Source: Hornefia porci | Lineage (GTDB): Bacteria > Bacillota > Clostridia > Peptostreptococcales > Anaerovoracaceae | DNA length: 64,000 bases | Assembly (NCBI RefSeq): GCF_001940235.1 | Contig: NZ_MJIE01000001.1 | Location: forward strand, 2,418,001-2,482,000 | Reading direction: 5' to 3' | Shown here: positions 37,928-45,732 of the stretch, one piece after another | Numbering within the stretch: position 1 is the first letter of the stretch | Layout of the letters: every line of letters starts with the position of its first letter | The notes under the pieces: model-generated | The model's input: only the letters and a program-made list of their open reading frames with translations | Database searches by the model: none | What the model was told of the DNA's origin: nothing | Program-made: the position numbers and the translations under genes

Positions 37928-38740
37928 ATGGCGGTGATTCATGTTATTCAGACCGGTAGCACACTGGTCTCCTCTGCCGTGCCTGACAGGAGTACGCAGA
38001 AAAGTGAGATTGCATATACCGGTCTGTTTCAGAGTAGAAAGAAAAGGATCAAGGTGCCGGTCAAGGCTTTTCTTGTGGAAGTATCCGGACACAGGATACT
38101 GATCGACACAGGCTGGAGCGCGGAATGCGCAAGTCATCCTCTGCGGCATCTGGGATTTGGTCTCTGGTTTGCCAGCGAACCGGTCATGACAGAAGAGGAA
38201 GCGGTGGATCATCAGCTTGCAAAAATGGGAATGGAGCCTTCGGATATTGACGCAATCCTGCTGACGCATCTGGACTGCGACCATGCCAGCGGGCTGATTC
38301 CGCTGAAAGCGGCCAAAGCGATTTATGCCGCCGCAGAGGAACTGGATGAGAAGAACCTGAAAGATGTCCGGTACAACAAGAATTTCTGGAAAGGGATTGA
38401 CTTTACCGCTTATCCCATGTTGCCGGATGAAAATGCTCCGTTCGGTAAATCCTGCGATTTATATGGTGACGGTACGGTAATAGTTTACTATACGCCATCC
38501 CACTCAGCCGGGTCTGTGGCCATCACCGTATCCGATCACGGCAGGTTTGCGCTGTTCACCGGAGACAATGGGTACAACCGCCACTCATGGGAGGATATCG
38601 CACTACCGGGGCCGATTTATGATAAGGACAATATGCGAAAGGCTCTGGAATGGGTACAGCAAATGAGCAGGAAAGAAAACTGTGCTGGAATCTATGCTGC
38701 GCATGATCCTGAAGTCCCGCAGGGGAAATATGAGATATAG
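37928..38740 (+). CDS. MBL-fold hydrolase, N-acyl-homoserine-lactonase-like
   Basis: 270 residues from ATG 37928, after AGGAGTGGTGAATGAT. The metal site is THLDCDHASGL, an HxDxDH form seen in lactonase-like clostridial relatives in place of HxHxDH. Further ligands are likely H in YTPSHSAGSVAI, D in FTGDNGYN and H in AAHDPEVP. AFLVEVSGHRILIDTGW is a classic family start. It is a cytoplasmic hydrolase of unknown substrate; lactonase activity is only suggested. It lies between ArsR and a flavin oxidoreductase. Confidence 0.85.
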   Translation: MAVIHVIQTGSTLVSSAVPDRSTQKSEIAYTGLFQSRKKRIKVPVKAFLVEVSGHRILIDTGWSAECASHPLRHLGFGLWFASEPVMTEEEAVDHQLAKMGMEPSDIDAILLTHLDCDHASGLIPLKAAKAIYAAAEELDEKNLKDVRYNKNFWKGIDFTAYPMLPDENAPFGKSCDLYGDGTVIVYYTPSHSAGSVAITVSDHGRFALFTGDNGYNRHSWEDIALPGPIYDKDNMRKALEWVQQMSRKENCAGIYAAHDPEVPQGKYEI

Positions 38741-38753
38741 AGGTGTGATGACA

Positions 38754-39779
38754 ATGGAGAAGAAATTGTTCGAGCCCGCAAAGCTCGGAAATCTGACATT
38801 AAAGAATCGTCTTGTCCGTTCTGCGCTATATGACGGTGCAGCACGATTGGACGGAGGACTAAAGGACGAAGCCTATACGCTCTACAGCAAACTGGCCAAG
38901 GGCGGCGTAGGAATGATCATCGCGGGCTTTACCAGTGTTTCTGATAATGACCGGTATCCCGGCGGTATGCTGCCGCCGAGCCGTGACGAGACAATTCCGC
39001 AGTATCAAAAGCTGGTGGATATCGTTCATCGGGAAAACTGCCCGATTATTACACAGCTTGCACTGACTGGATATTATCGGGGAAATACGCAGCTTGACCC
39101 TACAGATATGACGCTCGATGAGGTGCATTCGGTGATTCAGATGTTCATTGATGCAGCCCGTCGTGCTAAATGTGCCGGATTTGATGGAGTTCAGATCCAT
39201 GCGGCGCATTTCCTGTTCCTGAGCCAATTCATTAGTCCTGCTGTCAACAGACGTTCGGACAGCTATGGCGGTTCCACGGAGAATCGGATGCGGATTCTTC
39301 TTGAGATCATGACCGGAATCCGGGAAAAGGCACCAAACCTGCATTTGACGGTCAAGATCAACAGCAGCGATTTTGTCAGAAACGGATTGGATGCAGCGGA
39401 GAGCCTTGAAATCTGCAAGGCATTGGCAAAGGCGGGGATCGACTCGATTGAGGTCAGCGGCAACAGCCCTTCTGTGCCGCGTATACGCGCAGGCGTCAAT
39501 GAGGGCTATTTCGCGCCGTTCGCAGCCGCGCTCGCCGAGCAGGTGGATGTTCCTGTGATTGCGGTAGGTGGTTGGCGGAGCAAGGACACGATGGAAGATG
39601 TGTTAAAGAATACCAAGATCGAATTTCTGTCACTCTCGCGTCCGTTGCTGCGGGAACCGGATCTGCCAAACAAGCTGCAAAGCGGAGCTTGTACAGTAGC
39701 TGAATGCGTTTCCTGCAATGCGTGCTACTCTTTGCAGGGACACTGCGTATATCGAATTCGTGGTAAACGGATATTTTAG
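38754..39779 (+). CDS. Old-yellow-enzyme-type NADH:flavin oxidoreductase
   Basis: 341 residues from ATG 38754, whose spacing to AGAGGTG is better than that of ATG 38748. The TIM-barrel motifs are complete: LFEPAKLGNLTLKNRLVRSA, GFDGVQIHAAHFLFLSQFIS and RRSDSYGGSTENRMRILLEI. CVSCNACYSLQGHC at the end resembles the Fe-S cysteine cluster of dienoyl-CoA-reductase relatives, but no FAD/NAD domains follow. It reduces activated C=C or nitro compounds. It is the third gene of the cargo operon. Confidence 0.88.
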   Translation: MEKKLFEPAKLGNLTLKNRLVRSALYDGAARLDGGLKDEAYTLYSKLAKGGVGMIIAGFTSVSDNDRYPGGMLPPSRDETIPQYQKLVDIVHRENCPIITQLALTGYYRGNTQLDPTDMTLDEVHSVIQMFIDAARRAKCAGFDGVQIHAAHFLFLSQFISPAVNRRSDSYGGSTENRMRILLEIMTGIREKAPNLHLTVKINSSDFVRNGLDAAESLEICKALAKAGIDSIEVSGNSPSVPRIRAGVNEGYFAPFAAALAEQVDVPVIAVGGWRSKDTMEDVLKNTKIEFLSLSRPLLREPDLPNKLQSGACTVAECVSCNACYSLQGHCVYRIRGKRIF

Positions 39780-39791
39780 GAGGAAAATACC

Positions 39792-40451
39792 ATGACACTG
39801 ATGGAAGCAATTGAGCAGAGGCATTCGGTACGTCAGTTTGAGGACAAGCTGATCGATGCGGAGACCGCAGCAAAACTGAAGGCTGAAATTGATACGGTCA
39901 ATCATGATAGTGGTCTGCATATTCAGCTTTTTACCGACGAGTCGGAAGCCTTCAAGGGGAATGAGCCTCATTACGGGCAGTTCTCCGGCTGCAAGAACTA
40001 TTTCGCTCTTGTCGGTAAGAAAGGAATGGATGAGAAGATCGGATACTACGGACAGCGGCTTGTCCTGTATGCACAGCAACTCGGACTCAACACCTGCTGG
40101 GTTGCGCTGACATACAAAAAGGGCAAAGTGGTCGTAGACACCGCCAGCGGTGAGAAGCTTTATATCGTGATCGCACTCGGCTACGGGAAAACACAAGGCG
40201 CAGCTCATAAGGTGAAGGAAGAAACTGCCGTAAGCGACATCGCACCTGACAGTCCGGACTGGTACAGGAACGGCGTCAAAGCAGCACTGCTTGCGCCGAC
40301 AGCTATGAACCAGCAGAAATTCAAGTTCTCCAGAGCCGGAGACAAAGTCAATGCAAAGGCCGGTATGGGCTTTTATACCAAGATTGATCTCGGTATCGTA
40401 AAATACAACTTTGAGATCGGTGCCGGAAAAGACAGCTTTAACTGGGCATAA
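39792..40451 (+). CDS. Nitroreductase family protein (TM1586 type)
   Basis: 219 residues, start after AGGAGGAAAATACC. The N-terminus MTLMEAIEQRHSVRQFEDKL is the FMN-binding start of nitroreductases. GYYGQRLVLYAQQLGLNTCW and ALLAPTAMNQQKFKF show the double-domain TM1586-like form. It would reduce nitro or quinone substrates with NAD(P)H. It ends the ArsR-led operon at a strong terminator. Together with the OYE enzyme it suggests a redox detoxification cassette. Confidence 0.88.
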   Translation: MTLMEAIEQRHSVRQFEDKLIDAETAAKLKAEIDTVNHDSGLHIQLFTDESEAFKGNEPHYGQFSGCKNYFALVGKKGMDEKIGYYGQRLVLYAQQLGLNTCWVALTYKKGKVVVDTASGEKLYIVIALGYGKTQGAAHKVKEETAVSDIAPDSPDWYRNGVKAALLAPTAMNQQKFKFSRAGDKVNAKAGMGFYTKIDLGIVKYNFEIGAGKDSFNWA

Positions 40452-40458
40452 AAAAACA

Positions 40459-40500
40459 GGGTGCGCTACCATCACAATTGATGATAACGCACCCATTTTT
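40459..40500. terminator. Bidirectional terminator
   Basis: GGGTGCG (40459-40465) pairs with CGCACCC (40488-40494), with ATTTTTATTT after it and a run of T on the other strand. It separates the rightward cargo operon from the leftward late phage genes. Confidence 0.85.
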
Positions 40501-41986
40501 ATTTCACTCTGATCTTCCAGCCGGTCAGGATCAGGTTCACATTCTTGATGAGCGTGGGATTGAGCTTCTGGATCGCGGAAACGCTGGTGCCGTACCTCGC
40601 AGCAATCCCGGAGAGGGTATCGCCGCTTTTTACGGTGTAGTAGACCGGATCGGCATCCTGCTTTTTCACCAGAGCGTTGACCTTGGCCTGTACGGCAGAA
40701 TAGTCATATCCGGCAGCGGTGAGGCGCTCCTTGCGGTCGGTACCGTTTCCCCATTTGCCGTCCAGCACTTCCTTGGCAAGCTCGTCCACGGTCTTTGCAG
40801 GCGTAGTAGGAGTTGCCGTTGCAGGAGCAGCAGAGCCGGTGCTGTATTTCGGCACGCCATAACCACGGATGTATTTGCCGTTTACCTGCAGCGTGCGCCT
40901 GCCGACCGCGTTGCTCTTGTTGCCTTCAATGTCGGTGATGGTGATGCCGGAGATAGCTTCCACGATACCGACGTGATCTGGCCAGCCGGTATTGTCGCCG
41001 GAGCCGGAGTCCTGCCAGTCGTAGAAAATCACATCACCCGGAGCCGGAACATAAGCGTCGTTTTCAATCCACTCGCCGAGCTTCTGGAAAAGCTGGATCA
41101 TCTGACCGCAGCCGCACTCGGTCGGGATAATATCCGTCAGGTCGCACTTGATGGCGACCGCAGAAACGAAGGTGGCGCACCATGCGTCCGTGTAAGTGAC
41201 CGCATAGCCTCTGGCGAGAGGTTTATGGCTGTTATAGACATCGATGATCTCTTTGTGGCTGCCATCGGATTCCTTCTTCCCAAGCCACGCTCTGGCCTGA
41301 GCGACTACCTTGTCGCGCTGGGAGCTTGCTGCAGGAGCAGGCGTGCTGTCCTCAGATGCAGCCTTCGTATAGCCGTTGAATCCGCCATTCTTGATGATAG
41401 ACGGATAATCCACATAGGCGTAGTCCAGATCCACATTCCCGCTGATGCCGTCCACAGAGCCCTTGGAGGAATACTGCCAGATGCCATAGTCGCCCTTATA
41501 GGAACACTTACTGGCATACTGCGCTACCCAGTGGGCGTAGGGCGTGAGCTTTGTATCATCCATCCGCTCTTTGAAACCGGAAACAGCGGAGCCGTAAATG
41601 CCGACGAAGTATCCGGCAGCCTCCATAGTCTTGCAGAAAGCAATGGTGGCCTCCGTGATACCGGCCTTAGCAGAGGCGGGCTGTGCCTCGTTATCCATAT
41701 AGACCGGATATTCCAGCTGCTTGCCCTTCAGGATTTGCAGGAAGCGCTCAGCGTCTGCTTTTCCGGCAGCAGCAGTCACGCAGTCCTTTCCGACAAAGTA
41801 ATAAGCGCCGATGGGGATACCGGCAGCCTTCGCACCTTTGTAATTTGCTTCCCATTTGCTGTCCGTATAAAAACCGGCATCGGAGCCGCCAGCTTTGATG
41901 ATGGCAAACTCGATACCGGCCTTTTTGACCTTATTCCAGTCAATGGTTCCCTGCCAATGACTGACGTCGATTCCTTTTCTCGTCAT
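40499..41986 (-). CDS. Phage endolysin: GH25 - CHAP - CW_7 - LysM
   Basis: 495 residues from ATG 41986 after AGGAGGAAAAATAAC. Four domains follow in order. GH25 lysozyme spans about 1-195 ([29 protein letters not shown]). A CHAP-type amidase/endopeptidase spans about 225-370 ([24 protein letters not shown]). A Cpl-7/CW_7 motif lies near 400 ([20 protein letters not shown]). A LysM ends the protein ([20 protein letters not shown]). Two catalytic and two wall-binding units lyse the cell at the end of phage growth. Its gene starts two bases after the holin stop. Confidence 0.93.
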   Translation of the reverse strand: MTRKGIDVSHWQGTIDWNKVKKAGIEFAIIKAGGSDAGFYTDSKWEANYKGAKAAGIPIGAYYFVGKDCVTAAAGKADAERFLQILKGKQLEYPVYMDNEAQPASAKAGITEATIAFCKTMEAAGYFVGIYGSAVSGFKERMDDTKLTPYAHWVAQYASKCSYKGDYGIWQYSSKGSVDGISGNVDLDYAYVDYPSIIKNGGFNGYTKAASEDSTPAPAASSQRDKVVAQARAWLGKKESDGSHKEIIDVYNSHKPLARGYAVTYTDAWCATFVSAVAIKCDLTDIIPTECGCGQMIQLFQKLGEWIENDAYVPAPGDVIFYDWQDSGSGDNTGWPDHVGIVEAISGITITDIEGNKSNAVGRRTLQVNGKYIRGYGVPKYSTGSAAPATATPTTPAKTVDELAKEVLDGKWGNGTDRKERLTAAGYDYSAVQAKVNALVKKQDADPVYYTVKSGDTLSGIAARYGTSVSAIQKLNPTLIKNVNLILTGWKIRVK

Positions 41987-41987
41987 G

Positions 41988-42401
41988 TTATTTTTCCTCC
42001 TCATCGTGACGGTCATGGAGCTGCTCCAAGACCTCCTTTAATTTCTCTGGTACCGGCAGGCCGAGGTGTGCTGCGTTCTCCGTCAGCGACAGACCTTCAT
42101 TGGACAGGTAGAAGAAGATGATCGCCGTGCGGAGCACTCCCGGATGGTCGAGTACCTGAACATCAATGACGTTTCCGATGCCTACCAGCAGGAAGATCAG
42201 CACCTTGCGGCAGATTCCCTTAAAGCCGACCTCGCTTGAGAGCTTTTTGTCTGCGATGGCACACATGATGCCGGTAAGGTAGTCGCAGGTCACAAAGATC
42301 ACCAGAGCAATCAAGAGTCCGTCACAGCCGCCAAGGAAATAGCCAAGCCAGCCTCCGACAGCGGCAAATACCAGTTGGATCGTGTTCCAGAATTCTTTCA
42401 T
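41988..42401 (-). CDS. Phage holin
   Basis: 137 residues from ATG 42401 after AAAGGAGGGATTTTCTC; the frame is open further upstream without a site. Membrane segments lie at [40 protein letters not shown] and [19 protein letters not shown]. This is the pattern of the class with TcdE/BlyA-type holins (about 130-140 residues). A charged tail ([13 protein letters not shown]) ends it. It forms membrane lesions that release the endolysin encoded directly downstream. Confidence 0.9.
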   Translation of the reverse strand: MKEFWNTIQLVFAAVGGWLGYFLGGCDGLLIALVIFVTCDYLTGIMCAIADKKLSSEVGFKGICRKVLIFLLVGIGNVIDVQVLDHPGVLRTAIIFFYLSNEGLSLTENAAHLGLPVPEKLKEVLEQLHDRHDEEEK

Positions 42402-42431
42402 GAGAAAATCCCTCCTTTGTGCAAAATAAAA

Positions 42432-42454
42432 GCCGCCTGCATTTTGCAGACAGC
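42432..42454 (-). terminator. Terminator hairpin before the holin
   Basis: On the minus strand GCTGTCTGCA pairs with TGCAGGCGGC, followed by TTTTATTTTGC and then the holin ribosome site. Matching modules occur at 59271-59286 and 63656-63680. Confidence 0.6.
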
Positions 42455-42480
42455 CTCGTGAACTGTATCCGTGTATAAAG

Positions 42481-44952
42481 TTATATCTGTTTTGGCAGCG
42501 CTTCCCAGAGCCGCATATCTTCCTGTCCCAGCGACCACATGGCAAAGCCTCTCACTCCCCAGCGGTAGGCCGCTTCGTTTGCCCAGTAAACGAGCGAGTC
42601 CACATCCTGATAGTAGAGGATGGAAAAGCCGTCTGCGTCTCCGAGAAAGAGCCTTGCTATCCAGATGTCGATATCCTTTGGCGTGATGGTCACCGTATAA
42701 TCGTTGCCACAGGTCAGGGCAAGCTCATGGGAGTGGTAGAACTCATAATCCAGAGAAATGCTCTCGCTGCGTGTCGCATCCTCCTCGATATCCGAGGTCA
42801 GCGTAAACACCTGAAATTCCGTATCCCACGTGGCGTTCGACCGGCTGATCCTGCCATACTGCGTAACTGTGCCGTCCGGGAAGGTAACATCAAAGCGTTC
42901 GTATGGCTCGTAAGTCCACGCATCGCCAAGGCGGAGCAGCTCGCAGACCGTCCGGTTATCTGATCGGTATCCGGCATAGCCTCCGGAAAAGCCGCTGACC
43001 GTAGCAGTGAAGCGAAGCGTATAGGAAGAACCGGAATAAACACGCACCTTATTCCCACGGATACGCATCTCGACCGTGTACATGGATGGATCGGTACGAA
43101 GGTCGGCGTTTGCTGTCCGCTCTATGGTCTGGCTGTAGCTGCCAAGGAGCGTGCTGCCGTTATAAAGCTCCACAGCCTGAGAATCATAATTCAGGCAGCA
43201 GAACAGATCCCCGCAGAATACTCCGGCCTTGCCACTTCCTGTCGCAGGAAAAGCCAGCCTTGCCCGCAGGTGAATATCGGAAAAACCATCGTATTGCCAT
43301 GCGAGCTTTCCGGAGCCGTCAAGCTGGGAGTAAACGCGACTTTCGGAATATTCATCTTCACGCCATACCGTCCAAGAGCCTGAAAGCGTCGTCCAGTAGT
43401 TTGTTTGCAGCACACCGTAGTCCCGGAAATCCTCATACCAGATGAGGGCAGAGTCCGGCTTTCGTCTCAGCATTTCGCAGGTGAGTTTGAAAGCTCTATC
43501 CGGCTGACACTCATTGCCGTCCACGTCGATAAAGTGGCGTGGAGAGAGCGTAAAGGTCGCAGTGCCTGCGGAGGGAGCCTCCGAAAAGCTGCTGCAAACA
43601 CGGTAGCCATAAAACTGTACGCCTTTTACATCCACGGATATCACGATGGTGTGCGTACCGGCAGAGAGTGAAATGCTGCTGGCGAGCGTCGTCCAGAAGG
43701 TGCTTCTCCAATATGGCCACCAGAGCCTGCTTTCCGTAAAATGCGTCGTGTTGCCGTCAATCGAAACATAGATGCCATTTTTATCCCAGAAGGGATAGCA
43801 GAGGCGGATGGCGATGTCGTAGGTTCCGGCGCTTGATACGGAAAAGGTATATGTGGCAGAGCCAGCGTCACCGAGAGTGGCCACACCATTTTCAAAGGAT
43901 ACAATGCCGGAGTAGGAGCTTGTCGTTCCATCCGCATCCACATAAATGGTGCCGAACTCTGTGTGTTGCTCTTTGCTGTAAGCCGTCAGGTAATGCCTCC
44001 TGTTATAGGTTCCGTTCATCAGAGGATACTCATAGCTTTTGGCATCTCTGCCTTCCATGAAGTCGTAGACTTGCGGAAGCGCCCAAGGCACCATATCGTA
44101 GTCATCCCAATATGCGAGGATCGGGATGAAGGGCTGCGGAGGAGCATCGTCCGTGAAGTTGTATTGCCCGGTCATCCAGTTCTTTGCCGCGTAATAGGTA
44201 TTTGATGTGCCGCGATAGGTTTTACCGAGGTTTGCAGGAAGGTCATAAATCTGCCAGTTCCAGCCGTATGCAGGAAGGCCGAAGAATATCTTCTCCGGGT
44301 TCATGACTGTGACTGCATAGTCGTAAATGCCCTCCAGCCAGTCCCTTGGAGAGACGGCTCCGGGAGCAGAGCCCGCCCATGCCATACCATAGCTCATGAT
44401 GGCCGCCGTATCGCAGTAAGCGTTGAGATCGCCGTAAACGCACCAGTTTTCACCTCCGACCGAGCCGTTGATGGAATTCATGCCCGGCAGGCAGATGTTC
44501 ATGAGTTTGCTGCTGTCATAGCCTTTTACTGTGTTATAGATATTCCGAAACATCGCCGTAGAGGCAGCATGCGTGGAATATCCGTCGCCTTTCTCAAGGT
44601 CGATGTCGATGCCGTCGCACCACGGGTATTTTTCCATAATGCGGACGATCTCCGAAAGGAAGGTATCCTGAGCGCCGTCGGTGTTATCTCGGAGAGCTGC
44701 AAAGATACTGTTCGTGCCATCGTTGGATATCGTCAGCAGCCATTTGATGTGCGGCCATCGGTTGATGTAGGTCAGCATGTTGGAGATGGCCACGCCGCTT
44801 TCCGAGATGACACCGGTGCGCGATACCTTAAAAGAAAAGAGACCTACCTGCGAGAGGCGGTCTCCATATGCGGCAAGTGCCTGATACATTCTGGAATTGC
44901 CCATGAATGTCCAGACCATGCACTTGCGGCCTTTCAAATAATCATAGCTCAC
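42481..44952 (-). CDS. GH18-type tail glycosidase with a nested insertion
   Basis: 823 residues, GTG start overlapping the upstream stop (GTGA) after GGAGGTGATGCCCT. The GH18 catalytic motif D113-G-I-D116-I-D118-L-E120 is intact. The barrel text runs to about residue 320 and resumes only at the extreme end (YYQDVDSLVYWANEAAYRWG, then VRGFAMWSLGQED). Between them lie about 430 residues including a CBM6-like beta-sandwich (GTHTIVISVDVKGVQF) and a LamG-like stretch. It probably sits at the tail tip and degrades wall or capsule sugars. Confidence 0.85.
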   Translation of the reverse strand: MSYDYLKGRKCMVWTFMGNSRMYQALAAYGDRLSQVGLFSFKVSRTGVISESGVAISNMLTYINRWPHIKWLLTISNDGTNSIFAALRDNTDGAQDTFLSEIVRIMEKYPWCDGIDIDLEKGDGYSTHAASTAMFRNIYNTVKGYDSSKLMNICLPGMNSINGSVGGENWCVYGDLNAYCDTAAIMSYGMAWAGSAPGAVSPRDWLEGIYDYAVTVMNPEKIFFGLPAYGWNWQIYDLPANLGKTYRGTSNTYYAAKNWMTGQYNFTDDAPPQPFIPILAYWDDYDMVPWALPQVYDFMEGRDAKSYEYPLMNGTYNRRHYLTAYSKEQHTEFGTIYVDADGTTSSYSGIVSFENGVATLGDAGSATYTFSVSSAGTYDIAIRLCYPFWDKNGIYVSIDGNTTHFTESRLWWPYWRSTFWTTLASSISLSAGTHTIVISVDVKGVQFYGYRVCSSFSEAPSAGTATFTLSPRHFIDVDGNECQPDRAFKLTCEMLRRKPDSALIWYEDFRDYGVLQTNYWTTLSGSWTVWREDEYSESRVYSQLDGSGKLAWQYDGFSDIHLRARLAFPATGSGKAGVFCGDLFCCLNYDSQAVELYNGSTLLGSYSQTIERTANADLRTDPSMYTVEMRIRGNKVRVYSGSSYTLRFTATVSGFSGGYAGYRSDNRTVCELLRLGDAWTYEPYERFDVTFPDGTVTQYGRISRSNATWDTEFQVFTLTSDIEEDATRSESISLDYEFYHSHELALTCGNDYTVTITPKDIDIWIARLFLGDADGFSILYYQDVDSLVYWANEAAYRWGVRGFAMWSLGQEDMRLWEALPKQI

Positions 44953-45527
44953 AGGGCATCACCTCCGTCCTGCATTTCCTGAAACTCAACATAGATGCGT
45001 GCAGACTTTTTATCTGCCACTGTAATCGGGTGCTTGCTGTCACCGGCAGCGGAATATTGGAAAAAGCCGTCCTTGGATGTTGCAGCACCGTTTTTCAGGC
45101 ACTCCCTCTTAGAAGCAAAAAGGTCAAATTCATCACCGGCAGCAGCCGCTGCTTTGAAAGTTGCCTTATGAGCACCTTTACCCAGCGCAAGCGATATACT
45201 CCCGGCATCCATCGCCTGAATCGGATAGACCTTGTAGTCAAGACCGGCAGCAGTGGTACCGAGATTGAAGATGACACAGGTTGCAGCGGAGCGGACGATG
45301 CCGTTATAAAACCTCTTTCCGTCTGTAGCATCATCGCCATCGTATTTTTCCAGAAACGTTTCGGTGTTGATGACAAAGCCTGTGACTTTATCGCCTTCCT
45401 GCAGCATCAAGTCGGTAAACCAGACCGAACCGGTGCAATCTATGACGGTGGGCTTTACCGTGATGTTTACGACGCGCTTATCCTGCTTTTTTGTAATTGT
45501 CTCTGTAAAGCGTGTAAACTCCGGCAT
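44949..45527 (-). CDS. Phage tail-region structural protein
   Basis: 192 residues, start after GGAGGACGGATAA. Residues 18-52 carry VVNITVKPTVIDCTGSVWFT, a motif shared with the 63-residue protein encoded just upstream. The remainder is beta-rich with an Ala/Gly/Lys segment (LALGKGAHKATFKAAAAAGD). I do not recognise a named family. Position between the tail endopeptidase and the GH18 protein suggests a minor tail or baseplate component. Confidence 0.7.
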   Translation of the reverse strand: MPEFTRFTETITKKQDKRVVNITVKPTVIDCTGSVWFTDLMLQEGDKVTGFVINTETFLEKYDGDDATDGKRFYNGIVRSAATCVIFNLGTTAAGLDYKVYPIQAMDAGSISLALGKGAHKATFKAAAAAGDEFDLFASKRECLKNGAATSKDGFFQYSAAGDSKHPITVADKKSARIYVEFQEMQDGGDAL

Positions 45528-45719
45528 TTATCCGTCCTCCGTCCATTGAATTTCTGATACATGGCCTACCCAGCCGGTGGCGATGGAGCCGCCCTGCAGG
45601 AGCATATCTGTTATATATACAGTTCCAGTGCAGTCGGTCACGCATACCCGGATGGTGATCTTTGTGACGCGGCCATACTGAGGAGAGACATCCTGTGCCA
45701 CGTGTGTAAATGAAGCCAT
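45528..45719 (-). CDS. Small tail-region protein, paralogue of the next gene's N-terminus
   Basis: 63 residues, start after GAAGGAGGGATTTCT. It contains ITIRVCVTDCTGTVYITDML, matching the DCTG-x-V-x2-TD-x2-LQ-x-G motif of the 192-residue neighbour. Its last codons contain that neighbour's ribosome site. Probably a minor tail protein arising from partial duplication; function unknown. Confidence 0.65.
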   Translation of the reverse strand: MASFTHVAQDVSPQYGRVTKITIRVCVTDCTGTVYITDMLLQGGSIATGWVGHVSEIQWTEDG

Positions 45720-45732
45720 AGAAATCCCTCCT

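Noticed and set aside
39630..40496. 288-codon minus-strand open frame
   Set aside because: Antisense to the nitroreductase and OYE genes, both of which show clear family motifs on the plus strand.
40478..42121. 547-codon plus-strand open frame
   Set aside because: It lies antisense to the endolysin and holin genes, has no ribosome site, and its translation is low-complexity; it is a shadow of the GC-rich coding strand.
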